From NCBI GenBank assembly GCA_003157675.1, contig PMKG01000351.1:1-5360 (forward strand): 5,360 bases of DNA. Reading direction: 5' to 3'. How positions within the stretch are numbered: position 1 is the first letter of the stretch; each line of letters starts with the position of its first letter. Both the position numbers and the translations under genes were made by a program. Below the pieces are notes generated by a model, which had not been told where the DNA came from, did not search any database, and saw only the letters and a list, made by a program, of their open reading frames with translations. The DNA comes from Acidobacteriota bacterium (GTDB lineage Bacteria > Acidobacteriota > Vicinamibacteria > Vicinamibacterales > Fen-181). Shown piece by piece: positions 1 to 5,360 of this stretch.

Positions 1-533
1 CCGTCCATCATGTCCGACGGCGCGATGATGTCCGCGCCGGCCTCGGCGTGCGACACGGCCGTCTTGACAAGCAGCGCCACGCTCTCGTCGTTCCTGATGT
101 CCCCGTCCACCACCACGCCGCAGTGGCCGTGCGACGTGTATTCGCAGAGGCAGACGTCGGTGATCACGACGATACCGGGGTCGGCCTTCTTGATGGCCCG
201 CACGGCCGCCTGCACCGGGGCCTGGGCGTCGTACGCCGCCGACCCGACCTCGTCCTTGTAGGTCGGGAGCCCGAACAGGAGCACGCCGGGCACGCCGTCG
301 GCCTTGGCGGCCACCGATTCCTTGACCGCCTCGTCCACCGACAGGTTGAACACGCCGGGCATCGACGTCACTTCGCGCCTGACGCCGGCGCCGTCGCAGA
401 CAAAGAGCGGATAGATGAAGTTTTCCGGCGACAGACGGGTCTCCCGGACCATCGACCGGATGGCGGGCGACCGCCGCAGACGACGGCCGCGTCGCGTGAG
501 GTCGAGCCGCACGGACGCGTCGGAACTGGACAT
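1..533 (-). CDS. hemB: Porphobilinogen synthase (delta-aminolevulinic acid dehydratase), N-terminal part
   Basis: This gene runs off the left edge: 177 complete codons are present of about 325-340 expected. The enzyme condenses two 5-aminolevulinate molecules to porphobilinogen in the cytoplasm, usually as an octamer. I translated it directly. It has a short arm (1-20), then RSMVRETRLSPENFIYPLFV (26-45), a segment with SMPGV, LFGLPTYKDEVGSAAYD, the metal site TDVCLCEYTSHGHCG (125-139), then AGADIIAPSDMMDG ending at the window edge. Cysteines 128, 130 and 138 match the spacing of the E. coli zinc site (120, 122, 130), so this is a zinc-type enzyme rather than the aspartate-rich magnesium type. 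The two Schiff-base lysines and the allosteric metal site lie beyond the edge. The ATG at 533 has a good ribosome-binding site. The gene follows CobA-HemD by 34 bases and is last in the visible operon; hemL could follow but cannot be seen. Confidence 0.96.
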   Translation of the reverse strand, partial: MSSSDASVRLDLTRRGRRLRRSPAIRSMVRETRLSPENFIYPLFVCDGAGVRREVTSMPGVFNLSVDEAVKESVAAKADGVPGVLLFGLPTYKDEVGSAAYDAQAPVQAAVRAIKKADPGIVVITDVCLCEYTSHGHCGVVVDGDIRNDESVALLVKTAVSHAEAGADIIAPSDMMD

Positions 534-539
534 GATGAA

Positions 540-546
540 CCTCTCT
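540..546 (-). promoter_or_regulatory. Ribosome-binding site of hemB
   Basis: AGAGAGG on the minus strand lies 6 bases before the ATG at 533. It sits in the 34-base gap after the CobA-HemD stop and supports the chosen hemB start. Confidence 0.6.
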
Positions 547-567
547 GGCGGGGGGGCCGCACCCGGT

Positions 568-2100
568 TCAGGCCCGCTCGAAGTGCTCCACGATGGCCCG
601 CACGAGCCCCGGGATGGTGTACTCGGCCGGCACGATCGTCGTGTGAATCCCGGACTGCTGCGCGGCCTCGGCCGTGACGGGCCCGATCGAGGCGATCACC
701 ACCGGCTGAAGGAGGTCGGCGACCGGCTCCACGCCGTAGAGCCGCACGAAGTTGCGCACCGTCGACGCGCTCGTGAACGTGAGCACGTCCACCTTGCGGT
801 CGAGCAGCATCCGGTAGATGTCCGGCTCGCCGTCCCGCCCGATCTCGACCGGCACCGTTCGGTAGGCGGTCACCTCGGTGACCATGCCGCCCGACTGACG
901 CAGCTCGTCTGCCAACAACTCGCGCGCGATGTCGGCGCGCGGCAGCAGGAACGACTTGCCGGCCAGGTCCCCGGTCGCCCGCAGCGCCGCGACCACGGCC
1001 TCGGCGCGGAACTCGGGCGGCACCAGATCGACCTTCAGGCCGTGCTGCGCCAGCCGCTCCGCGGTGCCGGGGCCGATCGCGCACAGCTTCACGCCCGCGA
1101 AGGCGCGCACGTCGGTCGGACCCGCCTGCATCCGCTCGAAGAAGTAGTCGACGCCGTTCGCGCTGGTGAAGACGACCCAGTCGTACTGGCCGACGTTGGC
1201 GCACGCTTCGTCGAGCGGCGCGAAATCCTCGGGCGGGACGATGCGGATGGTCGGCGCCTCGATGACCGTGGCCCCGAGCTGCTCGAGCGATTCGACCAGG
1301 TCCGCGGCCTGCTCGCGCGGCCGGGTGACGACGATCCGCTTGCCGAAGAGCGGGCGGGCGTCGAACCACCTCAGGTGCTCGCGCAGCGCGGTCACGCGGC
1401 CGACGATCAGCATCGCCGGGTCCTTGAAACCCGTTTCGCGCGCCATGTTGGCGAGCTCGCCGAGCGTCCCCTGCACCGTCTCCTGCTCGGGCAGCGTCCC
1501 GTTGGACACCAGCGCCGCCGCGTCGGTGGGCGGCCAGTCGTGCGACAGCATCGAGTCGAGGATCCCGGGCAGTTGCTTGGATCCACAGTAGCAGACCATC
1601 GTGCCGCCGAGCTTCTGCAGGCTGGCCCAGTCGACGCGCGGCGCCTTCGAGTGCCCCGCCTCGTGCCCGCGCACGAACGTCACCGTGTTGCCGCCGCCGG
1701 GGTAGGTGAGGGGAATGCCCGCGTAGGCCGGGATGCCGACCGCGCCGGGGATCCCGGGGATCACCTCGAAGTGCACGCCCTGTTCGTGCAGGAAGAGCGC
1801 CTCCTCGCCCCCGCGGTCGAACACGTACGGATCTCCCCACTTCAGGCGGGCGACGACCTTGCCCTCGCGCGCTTTCTCGGCGATGAGGTAGCAGATCGCT
1901 TCCTGTTCGAGCGACTCGGGCGCGGCCGGCCCGACGTCGATCCGCTCGGCGTCCGGGCGGGCCTGCCGCAGCAACCGCGGGTGCACCAGGTGGTCGTAGA
2001 TCACCACGTCGGCCTTGCGGAGGCACCGCAGGCCGCGCACGGTGATGAGCCACGGGTCCCCGGGTCCCGCTCCGATGAGGTAGACGATCGGTGTCTTCAT
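568..2100 (-). CDS. Fused uroporphyrinogen-III C-methyltransferase / uroporphyrinogen-III synthase (CobA-HemD)
   Basis: This 510-residue bifunctional protein has an N-terminal tetrapyrrole methylase domain (about 1-245) and a C-terminal uroporphyrinogen-III synthase domain (about 250-510). The HemD part cyclises hydroxymethylbilane with inversion of ring D; it shows GKRIVVTRP (253-261), VVFTSANGV (309-317), AIGPGTAERL (341-350), TAYRT (411-415, with the conserved Tyr), TFTSASTVRNF (441-451) and SIGPVTAEAA (471-480). The CobA part would use S-adenosylmethionine to make precorrin-2. It keeps VYLIGAGPGDPWLIT (6-20), IYDHLV (34-39), R85 and PAYAGIPLT (124-132). It departs from the usual SUMT pattern at RLKWGDPYVFDRGGEE (W88 and D95 for the usual glycines), VGPA (56-59, for VGKR) and PGIPGA (115-120, for PGITSA). 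Such fusions occur in other bacterial phyla. The ATG at 2100 is chosen because it starts directly on the first SUMT strand; only a weak GGA lies 7 bases upstream. HemD activity is confidently inferred, the methyltransferase activity less so. Confidence 0.93.
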   Translation of the reverse strand: MKTPIVYLIGAGPGDPWLITVRGLRCLRKADVVIYDHLVHPRLLRQARPDAERIDVGPAAPESLEQEAICYLIAEKAREGKVVARLKWGDPYVFDRGGEEALFLHEQGVHFEVIPGIPGAVGIPAYAGIPLTYPGGGNTVTFVRGHEAGHSKAPRVDWASLQKLGGTMVCYCGSKQLPGILDSMLSHDWPPTDAAALVSNGTLPEQETVQGTLGELANMARETGFKDPAMLIVGRVTALREHLRWFDARPLFGKRIVVTRPREQAADLVESLEQLGATVIEAPTIRIVPPEDFAPLDEACANVGQYDWVVFTSANGVDYFFERMQAGPTDVRAFAGVKLCAIGPGTAERLAQHGLKVDLVPPEFRAEAVVAALRATGDLAGKSFLLPRADIARELLADELRQSGGMVTEVTAYRTVPVEIGRDGEPDIYRMLLDRKVDVLTFTSASTVRNFVRLYGVEPVADLLQPVVIASIGPVTAEAAQQSGIHTTIVPAEYTIPGLVRAIVEHFERA

Positions 2101-2125
2101 AGCGGCGTCCGCGGCGTGCTGCCAG

Positions 2126-3076
2126 CTACGACTGGGCACGCCGCACGTCTTCGAGAATGGCTCCCGCGCCCTCGGCGAGCAGCCGCTCGGCCAGGCGCGC
2201 GCCGAGCGTGGCGGCCTCGGCGCGGCGCGCGCGGTCACGCCCGCGCACCACCTGCCGGCCATCCAACGAGACTACCACCGCGTGCAAGTCGAGGCCGTCG
2301 CCCGAGGCGACGGCGACGGCGCCAATCGGCGTCTGACAGCCGCCGCCGAGCGCGGCCACCAGCGCCCGCTCGGCCTCGACCGCCGTGGCGGTCTCCGGGT
2401 CGTCGATGGCGGAGAGCGCACGCCGCGTCGCCGCCGCGTCGGCGCGGACCTCGATCGCAATCGCCCCCTGGCCCGGCGCCGGCACGCAGGCCTCCACGGG
2501 CAGCGAGAACGAGATGCGGTCGGTGAAGCCCAGCCGCCTGATTCCGGCCGCGGCCAGGACCAGCGCGTCGTAGAGGCCGTCGTCCAGCTTCCGCAGCCGC
2601 GTGTCGAGGTTCCCGCGAATCGGCACGAACGTCGCCTCGGGCAGGAGCCGCGCCAGCTCGGCGATGCGGCGCACGCTGCTCGTGCCGATGCGCCGCTCCC
2701 CGCCGATGGCCGCCCGCAGGTCGTCCAGCGTGGCGGGCCGACCGGCCGAGGACGGGAGCACGATGACGTCGCGCGGGTCCTCGCGCGGGAGCACCGCGCC
2801 GACGGTCAGGCCGGCGGGCAGGACCGCCGGCATGTCCTTGCAGGAATGGACGGCGAAGTCGACGTCGCCGCGAAGCAGCGCGTCTTCGATCTCCTTGACG
2901 AACAGCCGCTTGCCGCCGACTTCCGACAACGGCGCCTCGGCCAGCCGGTCGCCGCTCGTCTTGATGACGACCACCTCGCAGAGCGGCCCGCCGGCCCGCT
3001 CGAGCAGGGCGGCCGTCGTGCGGGCCTGCCACAGCGCCAGCTGGCTTCCCCGGGTTCCCAGACGCAGAGCCTTCAC
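2126..3076 (-). CDS. hemC: Hydroxymethylbilane synthase (porphobilinogen deaminase)
   Basis: This enzyme joins four porphobilinogens head to tail into hydroxymethylbilane, using a covalently bound dipyrromethane cofactor, in the cytoplasm. The 316-residue length matches the E. coli enzyme (313). Visible motifs are LRLGTRGSQLALWQA (4-18) at the N-terminus; VHSCKDMP (76-83), with D81 as the catalytic aspartate and K80 beside it; GTSSVRR (131-137) and IRGNLDTRL (153-161), carrying the substrate- and cofactor-binding arginines; PGQGAIAIE (201-209); and GGGCQTPIG (244-252), with C247 as the dipyrromethane attachment cysteine. A Cys in the variable position of HS-x-KD-x-P is slightly unusual but harmless. 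The GTG start is preferred because it places the canonical K-x-LRLGTRG at residue 2. The same frame stays open for another 398 codons upstream, but that stretch is antiparallel-free shadow of hemA and shows no domain. The product feeds the HemD domain encoded next, 25 bases downstream. Confidence 0.97.
   Translation of the reverse strand: MKALRLGTRGSQLALWQARTTAALLERAGGPLCEVVVIKTSGDRLAEAPLSEVGGKRLFVKEIEDALLRGDVDFAVHSCKDMPAVLPAGLTVGAVLPREDPRDVIVLPSSAGRPATLDDLRAAIGGERRIGTSSVRRIAELARLLPEATFVPIRGNLDTRLRKLDDGLYDALVLAAAGIRRLGFTDRISFSLPVEACVPAPGQGAIAIEVRADAAATRRALSAIDDPETATAVEAERALVAALGGGCQTPIGAVAVASGDGLDLHAVVVSLDGRQVVRGRDRARRAEAATLGARLAERLLAEGAGAILEDVRRAQS
3073..3076 (-). other. Four-base GTGA overlap of hemA stop and hemC start
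   Basis: On the minus strand the hemC start GTG (3076-3074) and hemA stop TGA (3075-3073) share bases as GTGA. This is the classic layout for stop-start re-initiation. Only a weak GGTGA element sits about 4 bases upstream, inside the last hemA codons, so hemC translation probably depends on ribosomes finishing hemA. Confidence 0.85.
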
Positions 3077-4416
3077 GATGTCACCGTCGTCCCGGCATCG
3101 TCCGCGCGGCGCGCGGCCGAATCCCGACCCGGCTCGCCTCGGGCCGGTTCTTCGGCATCGAGCGCGAACAGTCGTGTCAGGGCATCGGCGTAGATTCGCA
3201 CCCGCTCCGGGTCGGGGGTGGACTTGAGTTGCTCGGTCGGCGTGATGAGCAGTTTTTCGACGAGCAGCCGCGTGATCTCGTCGACCCGCGCGCCGGCTTC
3301 GGGCGGCAGGCCCGCCAGCTTCGGCTGCAGGCGCTCGAGCTCGCGGCGGCGGATGGCCTCGAACCGCTGCCTGAGCGCCACCACCGTCGGGATCGCGCCG
3401 CGCGTCGCCAGCCACGCCTCGAATCGCTTCACCTCGCCTGCGACGATATCCTCGGCCCGGGAGATCTCGGCGGCGCGGCGCGCCAGGTTCTCCTGCACGA
3501 TCGCCTGGAGGTCGTCGATGTTGTAGAGGAACACCGACTCGAGGTCGCCGACCGCCGGGTCGATGTCGCGCGGCAGCGCGATGTCGATGAGAAACAGCGG
3601 CCGGTTGCGCCGGCCCCGCATCACCTGCTCTGCCTGCGGTCGGGTCAGGATCGGCAGCTGGGATCCCGTGGCCGAGATGACGATGTCCGCCTGGCCGAGC
3701 GTCGGGAACAACTCGGTCCAGGGCACCGCCGTGCCGCCGATCGACTCGGCGAGCGCGGAGGCGTGCGCGAGCGTTCGGCTCGTGATGAGCATCCGGCCGA
3801 CGCCCTGGCCCTGCAGGTGCTGCGCCGTCAGCTCGCCCATCTCCCCGGCGCCGATCACCACGGCGGTCCGGCCCTTCAGGTCGCCGAAGATCTTCCGGGC
3901 GAGCGACGTGGCGGCGAAGCTGATCGAGACCGCGCCCTCGGAGAGCGCCGTCTCCGTCCGCACCCGCTTGCCGACGGTGAACGACCAGGGAAACACCTTG
4001 TTCAACACGGGGCCGACGGTGCGCTCCTCGGTGGCCGCCGCGAAGGCATCCTTCACCTGGCCCAGAATCTGGGGTTCGCCGACCACCAGCGAATCGAGGC
4101 CGCCGGCGACGCGGAACAGGTGCTGCGCGGCCTCCGCGTCCACCCGCTCGTAGAGATGCGGCTCGAGCGCGCCGGAGTCGAGGTCGTGGTACTCGGCGAG
4201 GAAGGCGAGCAGGTCCGCCCGGGCGGCCGGCACCTCGTCGCAGGCCACGTAGAGCTCGGCGCGGTTGCACGTCGACAGCACCACGGCCTCGCTGGCGCCG
4301 GAACGGCGCGAGATCGCCTCGAGCGCCGGACCGAGTCCCCGGGCCGCGAAGTCGAGACGCTCCCGGATGTCCACCGGGGTCGTCTTGTGGCTCACGCCGA
4401 GCAGGAACAGGTGCAT
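3073..4416 (-). CDS. hemA: Glutamyl-tRNA reductase
   Basis: This protein catalyses the NADPH-dependent reduction of Glu-tRNA(Glu) to glutamate-1-semialdehyde, the first committed step of the C5 tetrapyrrole pathway, in the cytoplasm. At 447 residues it is close to typical bacterial length, slightly extended at the end. The N-terminal catalytic domain shows GVSHKTTPVDIRE (7-19), STCNRAELY (48-56) with catalytic C50, H99, and GEPQILGQV (113-121). The NADPH-binding domain carries VIGAGEMGEL (187-196), and a helical dimerisation domain covers about 310-420. The last 27 residues are charged, Ala/Arg-rich and probably disordered. The segment NKVFPWSFTVGKRVRTET has PW where most homologs have a Gln plus a basic or small residue. 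The ATG start gives the standard N-terminus and has a good ribosome-binding site 8 bases upstream. The stop overlaps the hemC start. Heme-responsive control by proteolysis is known for some HemA proteins but nothing here shows it. The identification is very secure. Confidence 0.97.
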   Translation of the reverse strand: MHLFLLGVSHKTTPVDIRERLDFAARGLGPALEAISRRSGASEAVVLSTCNRAELYVACDEVPAARADLLAFLAEYHDLDSGALEPHLYERVDAEAAQHLFRVAGGLDSLVVGEPQILGQVKDAFAAATEERTVGPVLNKVFPWSFTVGKRVRTETALSEGAVSISFAATSLARKIFGDLKGRTAVVIGAGEMGELTAQHLQGQGVGRMLITSRTLAHASALAESIGGTAVPWTELFPTLGQADIVISATGSQLPILTRPQAEQVMRGRRNRPLFLIDIALPRDIDPAVGDLESVFLYNIDDLQAIVQENLARRAAEISRAEDIVAGEVKRFEAWLATRGAIPTVVALRQRFEAIRRRELERLQPKLAGLPPEAGARVDEITRLLVEKLLITPTEQLKSTPDPERVRIYADALTRLFALDAEEPARGEPGRDSAARRADDAGTTVTS

Positions 4417-4424
4417 ACCGGCGA

Positions 4425-4431
4425 CCTCACC
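4425..4431 (-). promoter_or_regulatory. Ribosome-binding site of hemA, spanning the upstream stop codon
   Basis: GGTGAGG on the minus strand lies 8 bases before the hemA ATG at 4416. It contains the TGA stop (4429-4427) of the preceding membrane-protein gene. A ribosome terminating there would sit on the hemA initiation region, so translation of the two genes is probably coupled. Confidence 0.65.
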
Positions 4432-5254
4432 CCCCGAAGTTGTGGCTGCGGGTCAGGAAGTAGCCGATCGGCACGAAGTTGAACAGCACGATGGCGAATC
4501 CGACGACCGAGATGTAGGCCGCGCGCTTGCCGCCGGCGCCCCGCTTCCTCGCGTAGAGCGCGAACGTGTAGATGGCCCAACTGACGACCGCGCCCAGGAT
4601 CTTCGGGTCGGCGAGCGTGATCGCCTGGACGCGGGGGTCGACGTTCGGCCCCTGCTTGGCCTGCAGGGTCCAGATGACGCCGACGATAACGCCGATCGTC
4701 AGGCACACCCAGCCGAGGGCGACCGTGCGCGCGTTCATCAGGTCGAGCGATTCGAGCGACGGCAGCCGCGCGTAGAAGTACCCGAGGTGCTTGGCCTTGA
4801 TCTCCTTGAAGAGCAACACGTAGGTGAGGCCGACGACGAAGGCGAGCGCCAGGCAGGCGTAGGCGAACAGCAGCGAGGCGACGTGCACGCCGAACCAGGG
4901 ACTCTCGAGGATCGGCACGCGCTTCTCCACCACGGAGCTGACGACGCGCAGCAGTTGCAGGGCGACGAGCAGCGGCGTGATGAAGACGCCGAGCGCGCGC
5001 TCCCCGGTCGTCATCTCCATGTAGAGGTACGCGAGCGCCAGCAGCCCGACGAACACCGAGATCGCCTGCGCGACGCCGGCGATCGGCACGTGCCCCGCCG
5101 CCTGTGTCTGCATGCCGGTGACGAAGGCGTGGGCCACGACGCCGAGCGTCAGCACGGCCGTTCCGGTGCGACCCGCTAGCGCGTTACGCGTGGTGAAGTG
5201 CACGGCGTAGAGGATGCCCGCCGAGAGATACAGGATCAGGGGGATCGCGTTCAC
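4427..5254 (-). CDS. CcsA/HemX-family integral membrane protein (cytochrome c assembly protein family)
   Basis: This 275-residue, very hydrophobic protein has about eight predicted membrane helices, near residues 4-22, 31-47, 60-79, 86-105, 120-149, 178-197, 214-235 and 245-267. That length and topology fit HemX of B. subtilis and the shorter CcsA/ResC proteins (cytochrome_C_asm family). Family landmarks are H42 in helix 2, a GHVPIAG segment (54-60) at the position of the usual G-H/Y-x-P-L-S-N motif, H124 in a WFGVHVASLLFAYA stretch, and H271 near the C-terminus where CcsA proteins carry a second heme-ligand histidine. The WWD motif is degenerate: around 195-227 only W195, DPK (216-218) and SW (225-226) remain. 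The GTG start is chosen because it begins the first helix and follows a GAGGA site; no in-frame ATG is nearby. It lies 10 bases upstream of hemA. By analogy with hemAXCDBL it may modulate HemA or handle heme at the membrane; a true cytochrome c synthase role is less likely given the lost motif. Confidence 0.82.
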   Translation of the reverse strand: MNAIPLILYLSAGILYAVHFTTRNALAGRTGTAVLTLGVVAHAFVTGMQTQAAGHVPIAGVAQAISVFVGLLALAYLYMEMTTGERALGVFITPLLVALQLLRVVSSVVEKRVPILESPWFGVHVASLLFAYACLALAFVVGLTYVLLFKEIKAKHLGYFYARLPSLESLDLMNARTVALGWVCLTIGVIVGVIWTLQAKQGPNVDPRVQAITLADPKILGAVVSWAIYTFALYARKRGAGGKRAAYISVVGFAIVLFNFVPIGYFLTRSHNFGG

Positions 5255-5258
5255 GTCG

Positions 5259-5263
5259 TCCTC
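5259..5263 (-). promoter_or_regulatory. Ribosome-binding site of the ccsA/hemX-like gene, overlapping the upstream stop
   Basis: GAGGA on the minus strand lies 4 bases before the GTG start at 5254. Its first two bases are also part of the TGA stop of the upstream VWFA-type gene (5264-5262). This supports the GTG as the true start and suggests translation of the two genes is coupled. Confidence 0.6.
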
Positions 5264-5360
5264 ATCGTGTGCCCGAGGGTCCGAAGTACCCCGTTCTCGT
5301 GCGCGCCGTCGCGCCCTCCCGGTCGACCTGCACCGTGATGCGGCGCCACGCGCCGTCGCG
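5262..5360 (-). CDS. C-terminal fragment of a VWFA-related (acidobacterial-type) protein
   Basis: This is an open frame entering from the right edge and ending at TGA (5264-5262), giving 32 residues. The visible tail contains DGAWRRITVQV followed by RTRTGYFGP and then a short SGTR end. This pattern (DG-x-WR-x-I-x-V, then an Arg-rich R-x-R-x-GYF-x-P close) matches my memory of the C-terminus of the von Willebrand factor A-related proteins common in Acidobacteriota, which are usually secreted or envelope proteins of unknown function. No VWA domain, MIDAS motif or signal peptide can be seen because the rest lies outside the window. The frame is supported by continuous coding up to a stop that sits only 7 bases before the next gene. 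The reading frame is fairly secure; the family call is an inference from a short tail. Confidence 0.6.
   Translation of the reverse strand, partial: RDGAWRRITVQVDREGATARTRTGYFGPSGTR

Noticed and set aside
534..567. Possible promoter or terminator in the gap between CobA-HemD and hemB
   Set aside because: Only 34 bases, with no -35/-10 pair and no hairpin followed by T residues; it holds a ribosome-binding site and a C run.
1740..1762. Near-palindromic CCGGGGATCCCGGGGATC stretch
   Set aside because: It lies inside coding sequence and simply encodes the repeated Ile-Pro-Gly residues of the CobA domain; no terminator-like U tract follows.
368..2053. Minus-strand 561-codon frame overlapping the CobA-HemD gene
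   Set aside because: Low-complexity Arg/Ala/Gly sequence in a shifted frame; the true frame shows clear CobA and HemD motifs throughout.
2101..2262. Longer start for the CobA-HemD gene at 2262
   Set aside because: The extra 54 residues overlap hemC and resemble no SUMT N-terminus; the ATG at 2100 starts exactly at the conserved first strand.
415..2526. Plus-strand open frame of 703 codons opposite cobA-hemD and part of hemC
   Set aside because: Its composition is Arg/Ala/Gly/His-rich with no recognisable domain. It is the expected antisense shadow of high-GC codon use opposite strongly identified genes.
3077..4270. Upstream extension of the hemC frame by 398 codons, which would make a 714-residue protein
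   Set aside because: The extension is an out-of-frame reading of hemA with no recognisable motifs; the canonical HemC N-terminus begins at the GTG at 3076.
3229..4482. Plus-strand 417-codon open frame opposite hemA
   Set aside because: No domain and biased composition; hemA on the other strand has full family motifs.
5251..5265. Tiny ATG-to-TGA frame of four codons between the VWFA-type stop and the GTG start
   Set aside because: It chains ATGA and GTGA overlaps neatly, but such a short frame is expected by chance and no evidence shows it is translated.

Overview
The window is GC-rich and densely coding, with every supported gene on the minus strand. It is best read from position 5360 down to 1. 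It looks like a bacterial chromosomal tetrapyrrole (heme/siroheme) biosynthesis operon. The likely source is Acidobacteriota, possibly a Vicinamibacteria-type soil lineage. The basis is the high GC content, the C5 (glutamyl-tRNA) route, and an upstream gene fragment whose C-terminus resembles the acidobacterial VWFA-related protein family. The phylum call is an inference from about 32 residues plus general style and should be held loosely.

Layout in transcription order: (1) 5360-5262, the last 32 codons of a gene with a VWFA-related C-terminus; (2) 5254-4427, an eight-helix CcsA/HemX-type membrane protein; (3) 4416-3073, hemA, glutamyl-tRNA reductase; (4) 3076-2126, hemC, hydroxymethylbilane synthase; (5) 2100-568, a two-domain fusion of uroporphyrinogen-III C-methyltransferase (CobA/SUMT) and uroporphyrinogen-III synthase (HemD); (6) 533-1, the N-terminal 177 codons of hemB, porphobilinogen synthase, cut by the window edge. 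Intergenic gaps are 7, 10, -4 (overlap), 25 and 34 bases, so no non-coding stretch over 34 bases exists. I see no room for an internal promoter or terminator, and no RNA gene, mobile element, repeat array or CRISPR.

How the genes fit together: HemA reduces Glu-tRNA to glutamate-1-semialdehyde. HemL, not in the window, would make 5-aminolevulinate. HemB condenses two of these to porphobilinogen, HemC polymerises four porphobilinogens to hydroxymethylbilane, and the HemD domain closes the ring to uroporphyrinogen III. The CobA domain would methylate it to precorrin-2, the branch to siroheme and cobalamin. The CcsA/HemX-like protein recalls B. subtilis HemX, encoded next to hemA in hemAXCDBL and reported to affect HemA level.

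The region is mostly an ordinary conserved operon and I do not see a clearly new system. The points most worth a second look are three. The SUMT domain departs from its family signature at several conserved positions. The CcsA-like protein has lost the tryptophan-rich WWD motif. A VWFA-type gene abuts the operon with the next ribosome-binding site overlapping its stop codon.
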